A DNA stretch of 64,000 nucleotides from JACSRF01 sp963695505 (GCA_963695505.1 CAVOGX010000011.1:248001-312000), one strand, 5' to 3'; shown: positions 33,663 through 43,932, numbered from the stretch's first letter. Program-made: numbers and translations. Notes: generated by a model not told the origin, from the sequence alone.

Positions 33663-34913
33663 TTAAACCCACCCGCGCAGGCGCACCGCCTCTGCCACGC
33701 GACTCACGGAAACCAGGTAAGCGGCAACCCGTGTGTACACCTTTTGCTCTTGGGCCATGTTGTGAACGGCTTGGAACGCAGTTGTCATCTTGTCGTCCAG
33801 ACGTTCGTTGACCATTTGCTCAGTCCAATAATATTGGTATGCATTTTGCACCATTTCAAAATAGGAAACGGTTACGCCGCCAGCATTGCACAAGAAGTCG
33901 GGGATGACGTAAATGCCTTTTTCTTCAAATATGTCATCAGCTTCTGGCGTGGTGGGGCCGTTTGCCAACTCGGCAATAATTTTGGCTTTGATGTTGTCCG
34001 CGTTTTGTGCCGTGAGCTGGTTTTCAATGGCCGCCGGAATGAGAATATCCACATCCAACTCCAGCAGTTCCTTATTCGCTATGGGCTCTGTACCGGCCAT
34101 GTCAATGACCTTGCCGGTATTGGCCAGATGCTCAGAAACGGCATAATAATCCAAGCCATGGCTGTTGTAAATGCCGCCAAATTCATCACTGACTGCAAGA
34201 ACTTTGACGCCAAACATTTCTTGGGCCAACTTGGCCGCAAAAGAACCCACATTGCCAAAGCCTTGAATAGCGGCTGTCGCACCTTTCAGGTCTAGGCCTG
34301 CTACTTTGGCGGCTTCGCGGATGGTGTACATGCCGCCCAAGGCGGTCGCTGGGCTACGGCCGGCCGAACCGCCCAACGGCAACGGCTTACCGGTAATGGC
34401 GCCAGGCTCGCGGTGTCCCATGATGGTTTCATACTCATCCAGCATCCAGGCCATAATCTGGGGATGCGTGTTGACGTCTGGCGCCGGGGAATCCTGGAAC
34501 AACCCAACGTAGCGCGCAATGTTGCGCATGTAGCCCCGGCTGAGTCGCTCGAGTTCGCCGGGGGACATTTCGCGGGGGTTACAGATAACGCCACCTTTGC
34601 CGCCCCCCAGAGGAATGTCAGCAACGGCCGTTTTCCACGTCATCCACGCCGCTAGCGCCCGCACCGTATCAATCGTTTCATCAGGGTGGAAGCGAATGCC
34701 GCCCTTGGCCGGGCCCCGGGCGTCGCTGTACTGCACCCGAAAGCCCTGGAAGGTTTTTGTGCTGCCGTCATCCATTTTAACGGGAATTGAAAAGTGGAAC
34801 TCGCGCTGAGGGCGACGTAAAAAAGCGTGCATGTCCGGGTCAAGACCCAGAACTTTGGCAGCTTCGTCCAGTTGGGCTTGCGCAATGGCAAAGGGATTCA
34901 GATTTTCTGTCAT
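33663..34913 (-). CDS. gdhA: Glutamate dehydrogenase
   Basis: A 416-residue Glu/Leu/Phe/Val dehydrogenase. The substrate/catalytic segments GPAKGGIRFHPD, PLGGGKGGVICNP and the following SP..D pocket are present, then the Rossmann motif AIQGFGNVGSFAAKL near residue 215. It interconverts glutamate and 2-oxoglutarate plus ammonium with NAD(P)H. Length matches the 410-420-residue hexameric type of bacteria and archaea. The coenzyme cannot be told from the sequence. GGAG is 8 bp before the ATG; a terminator follows the gene, so it is monocistronic. Confidence 0.92.
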   Translation of the reverse strand: MTENLNPFAIAQAQLDEAAKVLGLDPDMHAFLRRPQREFHFSIPVKMDDGSTKTFQGFRVQYSDARGPAKGGIRFHPDETIDTVRALAAWMTWKTAVADIPLGGGKGGVICNPREMSPGELERLSRGYMRNIARYVGLFQDSPAPDVNTHPQIMAWMLDEYETIMGHREPGAITGKPLPLGGSAGRSPATALGGMYTIREAAKVAGLDLKGATAAIQGFGNVGSFAAKLAQEMFGVKVLAVSDEFGGIYNSHGLDYYAVSEHLANTGKVIDMAGTEPIANKELLELDVDILIPAAIENQLTAQNADNIKAKIIAELANGPTTPEADDIFEEKGIYVIPDFLCNAGGVTVSYFEMVQNAYQYYWTEQMVNERLDDKMTTAFQAVHNMAQEQKVYTRVAAYLVSVSRVAEAVRLRGWV

Positions 34914-35355
34914 TGAATATTCTCCAATTATTTGTGGGATTTGCTACACCTTTGTTATTTGCAAAGCACAAGCATTGCCATGAGAGACAATGAAGCACAG
35001 ATGTTGCCGGTTTCCCGCCCAAATCTGTGCTTTTACATGTGCAGTTCGAAAATCATTCAGCTATGAGATTAAGTGCCGCATTTTGCGGCATGGGTACAGT
35101 TTCTACCATTCTCTGTCATCTGTCATGTGTCATGTGTCATGTGTCCGGTCAGACAGGTGTCATATCTCGGGTTGGCAACGGCCGTTTCGCCCAATTCATC
35201 CCTGGCAGCCAGCCGTGCCCTGGTTCATTCTGGAAAAAGGCGGTCACACGACAAACCACAATGCGCCTACGCTACCCGATTGCCAAGGGCTTTGGTAAAC
35301 TCGCAGGCGCGCAGGCAAAGCGCGGTACTTTCATCATTCATCAAGAGGATTCGGC
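34914..35355. other. 440-bp gene-free region between gdhA and the DUF92 gene
   Basis: No coding frame with family features. It contains an isolated hairpin with a T-run at 34993-35034, four tandem TGTCATG-like 7-mers at 35114-35141 and one ACGGCCGT palindrome near 35179. It must hold the divergent promoters of gdhA and the DUF92 gene, but I could not assign them. Confidence 0.5.
34993..35034 (+). terminator. Isolated hairpin with T-run
   Basis: AAGCACAGAT (34993-35002) pairs with ATCTGTGCTT (35023-35032), 20-nt loop, then TT. It looks like a rightward intrinsic terminator but no plus-strand gene precedes it, so it could end a small RNA or a leader. Confidence 0.35.
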
Positions 35356-36186
35356 ATGATTGTTAACCTGATAAGCGCGTTTTTGATCAGCGTTATGATT
35401 GTTGCTCTGGCCTTATGGCGGGGGTCGCTTTCCAAGTCGGGAGCGGCGGGGGCCTTGATTGTCGGCACCATCACCTTTGGCCTGGGAGGCTGGGTGTGGG
35501 GCGTGCTGTTGGGCATTTTTTTTGTCAGTTCCAGCCTGCTCTCCCACTTCAAGGAAGAAGAAAAGCGCACGGCCGCCGAAAAGTTTGAGAAAGGCCACCG
35601 TCGCGACGTGGGGCAAGTCATTGCCAATGGCGGGTTGGGCGCCCTGCTGGCCTTGCTCAGCGCCCTGTTTCCATCGCCCCTCTGGTTTTTCTTGTTTGTA
35701 GGTGTGATGGCCACTGTCACCGCCGATACGTGGGCCACCGAACTGGGCACACTGAGCAAAAAACCGCCCCGGCTCATCACCACCGGAGAAGTGGTAGACG
35801 TGGGTACTTCGGGAGGGGTGTCGCCCCTAGGCACGGCCGTTTCTTTGGTGGGCGGGCTGCTCATTGGGTTGACGGCCGGACTGCTGCAGCGCGCGCGGGG
35901 AGAAAAAATGGTGGGCCGCGCTGCCGTAGCTGGCGCTTTGGGCGGGCTGGCAGGCTCCCTGGTGGACAGCCTGCTGGGAGCCACCGTGCAGCAGATTTAC
36001 TACTGCGACACTTGCCAAAAAGACACCGAGCGCAAAATTCACAAGTGTGGCACGGAAACACGGCCGTTACGCGGCTGGTCCTGGCTAAACAACGACCTGG
36101 TGAATCTCATTTCCTCGGTTTTTGGGGGGTTGGTGGCGGTACTGGTGGCGGTGCTGCTGTGGCGCAAGAAAGGGATTAGGGATTAG
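35356..36186 (+). CDS. DUF92-family membrane protein
   Basis: A 276-residue integral membrane protein with about seven hydrophobic helices and the DUF92 signatures GSLSKSGAAGALIVGTITFG, SSSLLSHFK, GQVIANGG, VMATVTADTWATELG and a large GGLAGSLVDSLLGATVQ. Family members include plant VTE6 phytyl-phosphate kinase and bacterial relatives thought to act on isoprenoid phosphates; the substrate here is unknown. An odd feature is a CDTCQKDTERKIHKCG insert before the last helix, possibly a zinc knuckle. AGAGGA precedes ATG 35356. Confidence 0.82.
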   Translation: MIVNLISAFLISVMIVALALWRGSLSKSGAAGALIVGTITFGLGGWVWGVLLGIFFVSSSLLSHFKEEEKRTAAEKFEKGHRRDVGQVIANGGLGALLALLSALFPSPLWFFLFVGVMATVTADTWATELGTLSKKPPRLITTGEVVDVGTSGGVSPLGTAVSLVGGLLIGLTAGLLQRARGEKMVGRAAVAGALGGLAGSLVDSLLGATVQQIYYCDTCQKDTERKIHKCGTETRPLRGWSWLNNDLVNLISSVFGGLVAVLVAVLLWRKKGIRD

Positions 36187-36188
36187 AA

Positions 36189-36225
36189 ACTGGAGACTGG
36201 GTGTTGACAATCTCCAGTCTCCAGT
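36189..36225. terminator. Bidirectional hairpin between converging genes
   Basis: ACTGGAGACTGG (36189-36200) pairs perfectly with CCAGTCTCCAGT (36214-36225), 13-nt loop, between the DUF92 stop and the stop of the VIT/VWA gene. Confidence 0.6.
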
Positions 36226-36239
36226 CATATGCGTTGACG

Positions 36240-38637
36240 TTATTTGCGCAAAACCAGACGGCCACCGATGAGGAGCACAATTAGCAGCCCCAGGCCGCCC
36301 AGACTGTAAAGCAGCCAGTTGGTACCGCCGTTTTCGGCCGTTTCTGGCAATGGTAGAACGTCCATGCCTAGATTGGCAGGGGTGGGGGAAGCATTCACGG
36401 TGGTTTCGGCCGTTTCCGCACCCACCTCTGGCAGCACCACGTCCACCTGGCCCGCATCTTCTACCACTTCGTACACCTGCCCGCCGTACACCACCAGCAC
36501 CCGCTGGCCCAAAGCGAGATAGTCGCCTAGCTCCGGTGCAGCGGCAATCAGGTCAAAGTAGGCGTCGCTGGCAAAGCCCACTTTTTGCGGCGTCATCGTG
36601 TCAGCGTCGTAAGCGGTGTCAATCCACAGGCCATTGCGCAGCACGAAAGTTTTGCTGCCCACCAGCCGCACGACTTCGTTGACGGATACGGCCGTTTCCC
36701 CCGGGACTTCTGCGCCCCCCGCAGGGGCAGGTACCATGGTTGGCAGCGCCATAGGCGCTTCGGCTTCGGACATTTCCGCCGAGTCCGCCGCTTCTTCCAC
36801 CATTTCCGTGACCACGCGGGTCACTTCCACTGCTGCGCCTTCCAACACCGCCTCATCCACAATTCCCTGGCGGCCAGTTTGGCTGAAGATGTCGTCTTCT
36901 TCAATGAGGTAGCTGGTGTAGGGGGTGATGATGCCGTAGCGAATGCTGAGGTTAACCACGCTTTGCACCAGTTCCGGCTCTTCACCGCTGCAGGCGAATT
37001 TGCGGTCAGCAGGTGGCCGATGGCCCGCGTCGCCCACAGGCGGGGAATGAATGCGTCACCGCCGCTGCTGCGGAAGCTGTTGTCGCGTAGGTGAAGGTTT
37101 GCGTACGGCCGTTCACTTCGCCAGACAGGGTAATGGTCGCCGGGCCGCCGTCGCGGTAGCGCCCAGTGAGGACCAGCTGCGTCCCGGCAAACAGGTCGGG
37201 CAGTTCGTGCCGGGTACATCTGCTCCACCGGTAATGCCGTCAAAGTCCAGGGCAATGTTGGCCAATACGGGCGTAGCTGACTTTGGCATAGAAGGCGCTC
37301 ACTTCTTCATCGATGGCTCTCGAAACGGCCGTACATAGGTCGTCGTGCCCCGGTGGTTTTGCGCCAGGCTGTCCAGCAAAATCGGGTCCACGTCGTCGCC
37401 CACGCCAAAGGCAAAGATGCGCACATTGTCCGGCGCGGCCTGCTTCACCGCGTCCAGCAGCAGCGGCGTGTCGGTGATGCCTTCCGTCGCCAGCCCATCG
37501 GTCAGGAAGATGATGGTCGTGGAGCGTTCGCCGTCAGCCTGAGCCGACCGCTTCCAGCAGCGCCTGGCTGATGTTGGTGCCGCCAATCGCCTCCAGGTTG
37601 TTGATGAAGCTTACGGCCGCATCGGCCTCGTCGGCAGCGACCAATCCCGGCTGCAAACTGCGCACGCCGGTGCTAAAGGCTGACGACGTTAAAGCGGTCT
37701 TCCGGATTCAGATGGTCGACGACGTAGCGGGCCGCCTCTTGGGCCTGTGCCATCTTCTCCCCTTCCATGCTGCCGGAGGTATCGACACCAGGATCACATC
37801 CTTGGCCACCACCTCATCCACCTGGACGCTGGGGGCCACCAGCAGCAGGAAGAAGCCATCTTGCCCCGCTTCTTTGTAGCTGAGCAGGTTCAGGCCGATC
37901 TTTTCCGGCGAGACGGTGTAGTACAGTTCAAAATCCTTGTCGGCGGTGACGTCGGCGTCTTCATAGCCGGCCACGGCGCGGAAGTCGCCATCGCGGTTGA
38001 TGGCCACGGGATGGCTGGGCGAGTAGATGGCCCGAATTTCCTCGTTGGACTGCACTTCGACGCGAATGCTCTGCTCGTCCAGCGGCGTGTTGGTGTACAG
38101 GTCGGTGGATTGGGGATAGACGTAAAATGGATCAGGCCGTTGTCGGCGGGCAGGATTTGCGTGTATTCGATTTCGATGCGCCGCTCGTCGCGCGGCGGGA
38201 ATGGGGAAGACGTTGGCCTGGATGGCCTGCGTGCCCACGTATTCCAGCAGGGCCGGGTCGCGCAGTTGGCGCACGATTTCGTCGTAAATTTGCCGCGCTT
38301 CGTCCTGTTCCAGGATTTTGGCCTCGATGGGCTGGCCGTCTACCCACATGGTTAGCTGGGAAACGGCCGCTCCTTCCGGCAAGGGAAACAGGTACGTGCC
38401 TTCCAGCATCCAGTCGTTGTCGTTGACAAACAACTGGTCAATGTGGGTCGTCGCCACCTGGTCTTCGATGGTGACGTTGACGCGCTGGTATTCGATACGC
38501 AGGCCATCAAACCGCCAGATGGGCGGGCCAATGATGTCGGGCGGCATGGGTGTGGGTTCCTGAGCGGCGCCAACCTGCCAAACGCCCAACAAAGCTACCA
38601 AAACTAAAATCAATGCATTTACCGTTCTCTTCTTCAT
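36240..38637 (-). pseudogene. VIT/von Willebrand factor A surface protein, multiply frameshifted
   Basis: The start at 38637 (AGGAG ahead) gives MKKRTVNALILVLVALLGVW, a signal peptide, then a VIT domain (WRFDGLRIEYQRVNVTIEDQ, EAKILEQDEARQIYDEIVRQ). A VWA domain follows, whose MIDAS region is out of frame (AKDVILV, then a shift), with VRIFAFGVGDDVDPILLDSL in another frame. FIPRLWATRAIGHLL and VNLSIRYGIITPYTSYLI belong to the inter-alpha-trypsin-inhibitor-like C-terminal part. The end PETAENGGTNWLLYSLGG is a membrane anchor. At least seven frame changes occur over about 800 codons. Such proteins act at the cell surface in adhesion or metal-dependent binding. Confidence 0.75.
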
Positions 38638-38730
38638 GACGCTTCTCTCCTTTGTTTTTTGCCTAATGCCTTGAAGACGTTTATGCTCTGCCAATGGTTC
38701 CAATTTGGGGAGCAAGAGGTTAGGTGATGG

Positions 38731-39756
38731 ATGACAGCGACGAGTAGAGAAACGGCCGTTCACAACCACATCCGCCGCGAAATGGTACAGCAGCAGATTC
38801 CCGGCCTGGCCCTGAGCGTCATGGTGCAGGGGGAGCCGGTTTTGCTGCACGGCTACGGCTACGCGAATTTGGAGCACGAAATACCGGTCACGCCGCACAC
38901 CGTCTTCGAGATGGCCTCTATCACCAAGCTGTTTACGGCCACAGCCGTGATGATGCTGGTGCAAGAAGGCAAGCTGGCGTTGTCTGAGCGCCTGAGCCAT
39001 TACCTGCCCAATTTACCGGAAGCGTGGCAGGCTATTACCATCCGCCACGTCCTCACCCACAGTTCCGGGCTGAAAGGGTACACGGACACCCCGCGGTACT
39101 GGGAAACCACCCGCTTGGATATTTCTCGCGAGGTGATCCTCGACCTGGTGCGCGACGAGCCGCTGCTTTTTCCACCGGGGCAGCGCTACCATTACGACAA
39201 CACCGGCTTCTACCTGCTGGGCTTGCTGCTGGAGCAGGTCAGCGGCAAAACTTATGGCGACCTGCTGGACGAGCTGATTTTTACGCCCCTGGGCATGGCC
39301 GATACCCGCGCCAACGACCCTTATGCCATTGTGCCCCGCCGCGCCGCCGGCTACAGCTTGCAGGATGGGGCGCTGCGCAACAAGGCATATTACAGCACGG
39401 CGGGCACCTTTTCTGCCGGGGTGCTACTTTCGACCGTTAGCGACATGGCTAAGTGGGATGCGGCACTGTATACGGAGAAACTGCTGGAAACGGCCGTTTT
39501 GCAGCAAATGTGGACGCCAAACCCAACAGAGCGAAGAAATGAACGGTTGCTCAATTTTTCCCTCGGCCTGGACTGGTTCCTAGTTGACCACCGGGAAACC
39601 TTCTTTGCCGGGCATGGCGGGGGCATTATCGGCTTTTCCAGTACCTATTTGCGCTTTTTGCGTGAAGGGGTAAGCGTGGTGCTGTTTTGCAACCGGGATG
39701 GGGTACCGGAACCGCATAAATTGGCGCTGTTTGTCGCCGAAGAATATATGCAGTAG
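38731..39756 (+). CDS. Beta-lactamase-fold serine hydrolase
   Basis: A 341-residue class C beta-lactamase/penicillin-binding-like enzyme. Catalytic Ser63-x-x-Lys66 is in MASITKLFT, the Tyr-x-Asn motif is YDN (HYDNTGFYLLG, near 153) and the third motif is GHGGG near 295. VLTHSSGL and FTPLGMADT are also typical. Members hydrolyse esters, D-amino-acid peptides or beta-lactams. No signal peptide is seen, so a cytosolic esterase/peptidase is more likely than resistance. The DinB-like gene begins 14 bp after its stop. The start sequence upstream is weak. Confidence 0.85.
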   Translation: MTATSRETAVHNHIRREMVQQQIPGLALSVMVQGEPVLLHGYGYANLEHEIPVTPHTVFEMASITKLFTATAVMMLVQEGKLALSERLSHYLPNLPEAWQAITIRHVLTHSSGLKGYTDTPRYWETTRLDISREVILDLVRDEPLLFPPGQRYHYDNTGFYLLGLLLEQVSGKTYGDLLDELIFTPLGMADTRANDPYAIVPRRAAGYSLQDGALRNKAYYSTAGTFSAGVLLSTVSDMAKWDAALYTEKLLETAVLQQMWTPNPTERRNERLLNFSLGLDWFLVDHRETFFAGHGGGIIGFSSTYLRFLREGVSVVLFCNRDGVPEPHKLALFVAEEYMQ

Positions 39757-39769
39757 AAGGAGTTCTTTT

Positions 39770-40243
39770 ATGGAAAGGAAAAAGCTGACAGAAGGGTTTG
39801 CAACCCACAATTGGCTGATTCATAAATTTACCGAGGGGCTGACCCACGAAGAAAGTTTACTGCGCCTGTTGCCGCGGGTAAACAACTTCAACTGGGTGCT
39901 GGGGCATATTGTGCAGAGTCGCAGCAAGCTGCTGGTGCTGCTGGACGCAGATCCGCTGTGGGACGAGCAATGGGCGGCCCTGTATGAAACCGGCGCGGAC
40001 AAACTGGCTGACGACACGGCCGTTCCCCTCCCCGATTTGCTCAAATTGGTGGATTCGTCGTTAGGTGCCCTGCAAACGGCCGTTACCAACGCCAGCGACG
40101 AAGCCCTCAACGCCCTCTACGACACCGAGCGGCAGATTACCGTCGCTCAGCGCATCGAGGGCGTGCAGTGGCACGAAACCTACCACACCGGCCAGCTCGA
40201 AATTTTGCGCCAGGCCGGCAGCGAAAAACCCGCCTTTCCCTAA
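39770..40243 (+). CDS. DinB/YfiT-family putative metalloenzyme
   Basis: A 157-residue four-helix-bundle protein with the metal ligands of DinB-like proteins: NWVLGHIVQSR (first His near 46) and WHETYHTGQLEILR (two His separated by three residues near 142). The family includes thiol (mycothiol, bacillithiol) transferases and other hydrolase-like enzymes. GAAGGAG precedes the ATG; 14 bp separates it from the serine hydrolase gene, so they are co-transcribed. Substrate not known. Confidence 0.85.
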   Translation: MERKKLTEGFATHNWLIHKFTEGLTHEESLLRLLPRVNNFNWVLGHIVQSRSKLLVLLDADPLWDEQWAALYETGADKLADDTAVPLPDLLKLVDSSLGALQTAVTNASDEALNALYDTERQITVAQRIEGVQWHETYHTGQLEILRQAGSEKPAFP

Positions 40244-40401
40244 TTCGTCCACTCCGCCCCCTTTGGCTATTATTGGCCAATCTTCTAACTTTCACAATCC
40301 GCAGATTGCACCGATTTACACAGATTTTCCTTTGTGTTCTCTCTGTGAATCTCTGTGTCTTGCCCCCGTGTAACTCTGTATCCTATTGCCAAGGAGCAAT
40401 T

Positions 40402-42402
40402 ATGAGCGAAAAACGCCGCATCATGGCCGAAGACCTGTACCAATTCCAAATTGTTTCCGACCCACAAATTTCCCCAGACGGGCAGCACGTCATCTTTTGC
40501 GTGCAGCGCGTGGAGCAAAAAACCGAGAAGAAATATACCAACCTCTGGCTGGCGCCTAGCGACGGCAGCCAGCCGCCGCGCCAGTTTACTTACGGCAAAC
40601 AAAGCGACACCCACCCCCGCTGGTCTCCCGACGGCGCGCACATCGCCTTTTTCTCGAACCGCGCCGATGAAAAACAGGCTCAAATTTACTTGCTGCCCCT
40701 GCATGGCGGCGAGGCGCGCCCCCTCACGGAAATGACCGGCTCCTTTGCCAGCTTTGCCTGGTCGCCAGAAGGCAAACAGCTTGTGTCCCAGTTCCGTAAA
40801 AAGGACGCCGCGGCCATTGAACGGGAAAAAGACGAGCAAAAGAAGAAGCTAGGCGTAGTAGAGCGGCGCATTACCAGCGTGGACTATCGGCTGGACGGCG
40901 CTGGCTATCGCCCGCAGGAAAAGTGGCACGTCTGGACGGTAGACGCCGCCACCGGCGCCGGCACGCAGCTTACCGACGGCGAATTTGACGAAACGGAACC
41001 CGTCTGGTCGCCGGATGGTCAGCACGTTCTTTTCATCTCCAACCGTCACCCTCGCGCCGACTTTGAGCCTGACGCCACGGAACTGTACACCATCCCAACG
41101 GCGGGTGGAGAGATGCAGCAGGTAGAAGTGGGATACGGCCGTAAATTTGCCCCCTCCTACTCCCCCGATGGCCAATGGATTGCCTATCTGGGGCGCCCCC
41201 AAAAGGGCAAATTTTACCAAAATGCCTATCTTTACCTGGTTCCCACTAGCGGCGGCCCGTCCCACGATATCACCGCGACGCTGGACGTGCACCTGAGCAG
41301 CGTCACCAATGGCGACGTGAACAGCCCCGGCTTCAGCAAGCCCATCTGGGCCAGCGATGGCCAATCCCTTTGGGCCATGGCTTCCGTGCGCGGCGACCAA
41401 CCCGTGCTGCGCTTGAGCATCCAGGGCGACATGACAGCCGTGGCGGGCGACGGCGTCATTGGGGCATTTAGCCTCAGTGCTGACGGGCAAAAGCTGGCCT
41501 TTGTGCGCCAAACATTGACCGATCCCGGCCAAATCTGGGTGCAAGACCTGGCCAGCGGGCAAGCCCAACCCCTCACCTTGTTCAACGCTGACCTGCTGGC
41601 CGAGCTGGACCTGGGTCGCGTCGAGATGGTGCAGTTCACTACGCCTGACGGTCAGGATTTGGATGGCTGGATTACCTTCCCACCCGGCTTTGACGCCAGC
41701 CAGCAGTACCCGTCCGTATTGGAGATTCACGGCGGACCGCAAACGCAGTACGGCCGTTCCTTCATGCACGAGTTTTACCTCCTGGCCGCCCAGGATTACG
41801 TCGTCTATTGGAGCAATCCCCGCGGCAGCCAGGGCTACGGCGAGGCATTTGCCGGAACCATTTACGGGCAGTGGGGGACGGTAGACTACGCCGACGTGAT
41901 GGCCTGGGCCGACTATATGGCTGCGCAGTCTTACATTGACCCGGCGCGCATGGGCGTCACCGGCGGCAGCTACGGTGGCTACATGACCACCCTCATCATT
42001 GGCAAAACAAACCGCTTTAAGGCGGCCGTGGCCCAGCGCGCCGTCACCAACCTCGTCAGCTTCTACGGCTCCAGCGACCTGAACTGGGGCACGGAGTACC
42101 TGGTGGGCGCCGAATCGCCGCCCTGGGCGGCGCTGGACGCTTATTGGGAAATGTCCCCCATGAAGTACGTGGGCAACGCGCAGACGCCTACTTTGCTCAT
42201 CCACAGCGAGCAGGACCTGCGCTGCGACAAGGAGCAGAGCGAGCAGGTGTTTGTGGCCCTGCGCCGCCAGAAGGTGGACGCCGAGTTGGTGCTGTTCCCG
42301 GAAGAGTCCCATGGATTGAGCCGAAACGGCCGTACCGACCGGCGCATTGCCCGCCTCAGCCACATGCTGCGCTGGTTTGAAACCTATCTCAAACAAGCGT
42401 AG
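40402..42402 (+). CDS. Prolyl oligopeptidase-family (S9C) serine peptidase
   Basis: A 666-residue cytosolic peptidase: an N-terminal beta-propeller with repeated WSPDG motifs (HPRWSPDGAHIAFFSNRADE, EPVWSPDGQHVLFISNRHPR, APSYSPDGQWIAYLGRP) and a C-terminal alpha/beta-hydrolase. Catalytic Ser lies in GVTGGSYGGYMT (about 524), Asp in HSEQDLRC (about 603) and His in EESHGLSR (about 637). It resembles acylaminoacyl peptidases, which trim short peptides. ATG 40402 has AAGGAG ahead; longer in-frame extension upstream is non-homologous. A terminator-like hairpin follows. Confidence 0.92.
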   Translation: MSEKRRIMAEDLYQFQIVSDPQISPDGQHVIFCVQRVEQKTEKKYTNLWLAPSDGSQPPRQFTYGKQSDTHPRWSPDGAHIAFFSNRADEKQAQIYLLPLHGGEARPLTEMTGSFASFAWSPEGKQLVSQFRKKDAAAIEREKDEQKKKLGVVERRITSVDYRLDGAGYRPQEKWHVWTVDAATGAGTQLTDGEFDETEPVWSPDGQHVLFISNRHPRADFEPDATELYTIPTAGGEMQQVEVGYGRKFAPSYSPDGQWIAYLGRPQKGKFYQNAYLYLVPTSGGPSHDITATLDVHLSSVTNGDVNSPGFSKPIWASDGQSLWAMASVRGDQPVLRLSIQGDMTAVAGDGVIGAFSLSADGQKLAFVRQTLTDPGQIWVQDLASGQAQPLTLFNADLLAELDLGRVEMVQFTTPDGQDLDGWITFPPGFDASQQYPSVLEIHGGPQTQYGRSFMHEFYLLAAQDYVVYWSNPRGSQGYGEAFAGTIYGQWGTVDYADVMAWADYMAAQSYIDPARMGVTGGSYGGYMTTLIIGKTNRFKAAVAQRAVTNLVSFYGSSDLNWGTEYLVGAESPPWAALDAYWEMSPMKYVGNAQTPTLLIHSEQDLRCDKEQSEQVFVALRRQKVDAELVLFPEESHGLSRNGRTDRRIARLSHMLRWFETYLKQA

Positions 42403-42425
42403 CAGCTTTTTTTAATTTTTTTACA

Positions 42426-42454
42426 TGCGCAGGGTCTTTCCCCATGCGCTTTTT
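42426..42454 (+). terminator. Terminator after the S9 peptidase
   Basis: GCGCAGGG pairs with CCCATGCGC (one bulged base) and is followed by TTTTT at about 42450-42454, some 25 bp past the stop codon. Confidence 0.55.
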
Positions 42455-42525
42455 GCTACCCGGCGCTCACTTTGCCGTAAAATTATTAACGATTAAAGAA
42501 GGCTAATATCGTCTGATGATTGCAC

Positions 42526-43932
42526 ATGACTAACGAATCTCATAGTTTGCTAGAATTTCCGCGAACATTCGTTCATCAATCTCGTGCCCGGAATTTCTGG
42601 ATCTCGCTTCCATTCCTGCTAATGATTCCGCTCGCGTTTCTGATGGCAGGAATAGAAAACAGCCCCTATCTTTTTTTATCCTTCCTGGTCTTCGTGACAC
42701 CCCTCTTTTTACTACAAGCTATTCTTTTTTTTGTGCACAGTACCCAAATCACCATAACACCAGAATACCTCATTCAACAACGATTCAGGGCGGAGAAACG
42801 AGTTCGCTTTGCGGATATTGTGGATGTGCAGGAAACGGCCGTTCACCACATCTTGCTCATCACCCCGAAAGAGAAACTCACCATCCCGCGACAATTAAAG
42901 AATTACGACGTACTTTATGCCATGTTGCAACAGCGTATCCCACTAATGGTCAAGCCCATCATCAACGATACAGTCTGGAAATTGCGCGCAACTTCTCAAT
43001 TGATTAGTCAAATCAAAGGACTGCTAATACTGCTTGCCTCTGCAATTTTGGCGGGATTGCTAGTTCAGCTAAGCCTTAGAGTCTCTAACTTCTGGATTAC
43101 AGCCATTGTAGCTGCCCTTTTTTTGACGGTTTTTTGGGTCTTCGCGTTAGTCAGAGAATTGTTCGATCCGCAAGAAATAACCTTCACTGACACCCTTATT
43201 TGTGTTTACACGCGCTGGCATGGCGACCGCTGTTGGGAAACCGTTGACTTGACCCAGGTTGATTTAGAAAAAGTAATCAAACGTTCCCATTATGGAACAA
43301 ATACGTATCACCGAGCAGTTATTGCTTTCAATACAGGTATAAAAATCCGGCTATCACCCAGACAAGCCAGCGCCTTTGGCTATTCCCCGGAACAAATAGT
43401 GAGCACCCTTCATGAGCTTTACCCAAACACCAAAACCTTACAACCCTTGCCTTCAAGCAAAAAGGAACTCGCCGACGCTCTGTTAGCCCAAGGCGACAAA
43501 CACCGCCGTGAAATGAAAACGCGAGAAGCCATTGCCGTCTATGAGCGAGCCATAGCCCTTTTCCCCGATTATGCCGCGCACAAGACCATTGTGGCAGACC
43601 TGTACTTTGAATTGGGGGAGTACGATAGAGCGATAGAAGCTTACCGGCACGGGTTAGCATTTACGCCGGACAATGCTGAGGCACGGAAACGGCTTGGTAC
43701 CTGCTGCCTGCACACTGAAAATTATGAGGAAGCAGTCAAAGCCTTTGCTGAGTCACTACGTCTTGCACCGGGTAATGCAGATGCCCTTTATCAGGGGGCA
43801 ATAGCTTACAGCCGCTTAAATGACACGGAGCAGGCGCGTTTGTACGTGCAAAAGGCGTTGGCCATTAACCCAAACCTGCGCAGGCTTGTGTTACAAAACC
43901 CCTTATTAAATACGTTGGGAGTTGAGGAGTAG
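42526..43932 (+). CDS. Membrane protein with C-terminal TPR repeats
   Basis: A 468-residue protein. Two N-terminal helices (FWISLPFLLMIPLAFLMAGI and LFLSFLVFVTPLFLLQAILF) lead into a PH-like region (ITITPEYLIQQRFRAEKRVR), a second pair of helices (LILLASAILAGLLVQL and ITAIVAALFLTVFWVFAL) and another PH-like segment. From about 325 on there are four TPRs (AIAVYERAIALFPDYAAHKT, YDRAIEAYRHGLAFTPDNAE, YEEAVKAFAESLRLAPGNAD). It probably scaffolds proteins at the membrane. No enzyme motif. ATG 42526 lacks a strong ribosome site. More AT-rich than its neighbours. Confidence 0.7.
   Translation: MTNESHSLLEFPRTFVHQSRARNFWISLPFLLMIPLAFLMAGIENSPYLFLSFLVFVTPLFLLQAILFFVHSTQITITPEYLIQQRFRAEKRVRFADIVDVQETAVHHILLITPKEKLTIPRQLKNYDVLYAMLQQRIPLMVKPIINDTVWKLRATSQLISQIKGLLILLASAILAGLLVQLSLRVSNFWITAIVAALFLTVFWVFALVRELFDPQEITFTDTLICVYTRWHGDRCWETVDLTQVDLEKVIKRSHYGTNTYHRAVIAFNTGIKIRLSPRQASAFGYSPEQIVSTLHELYPNTKTLQPLPSSKKELADALLAQGDKHRREMKTREAIAVYERAIALFPDYAAHKTIVADLYFELGEYDRAIEAYRHGLAFTPDNAEARKRLGTCCLHTENYEEAVKAFAESLRLAPGNADALYQGAIAYSRLNDTEQARLYVQKALAINPNLRRLVLQNPLLNTLGVEE

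Noticed and set aside
35114..35141. Tandem TGTCATG repeats considered as a CRISPR or iteron array
   Set aside because: Units are 7 bp and directly adjacent without spacers, only about four copies, and no cas or replication gene nearby.
40244..40401. AT-rich stretch with CTGTGAATCTCTGTGT-like words considered as a regulatory repeat
   Set aside because: Imperfect short words without defined units or symmetry; likely just the leader of the peptidase gene.
40849..42396. 515-codon frame antisense to the S9 peptidase
   Set aside because: Shadow frame of a GC-rich gene; composition rich in Gly, Val, His and no recognisable domain.
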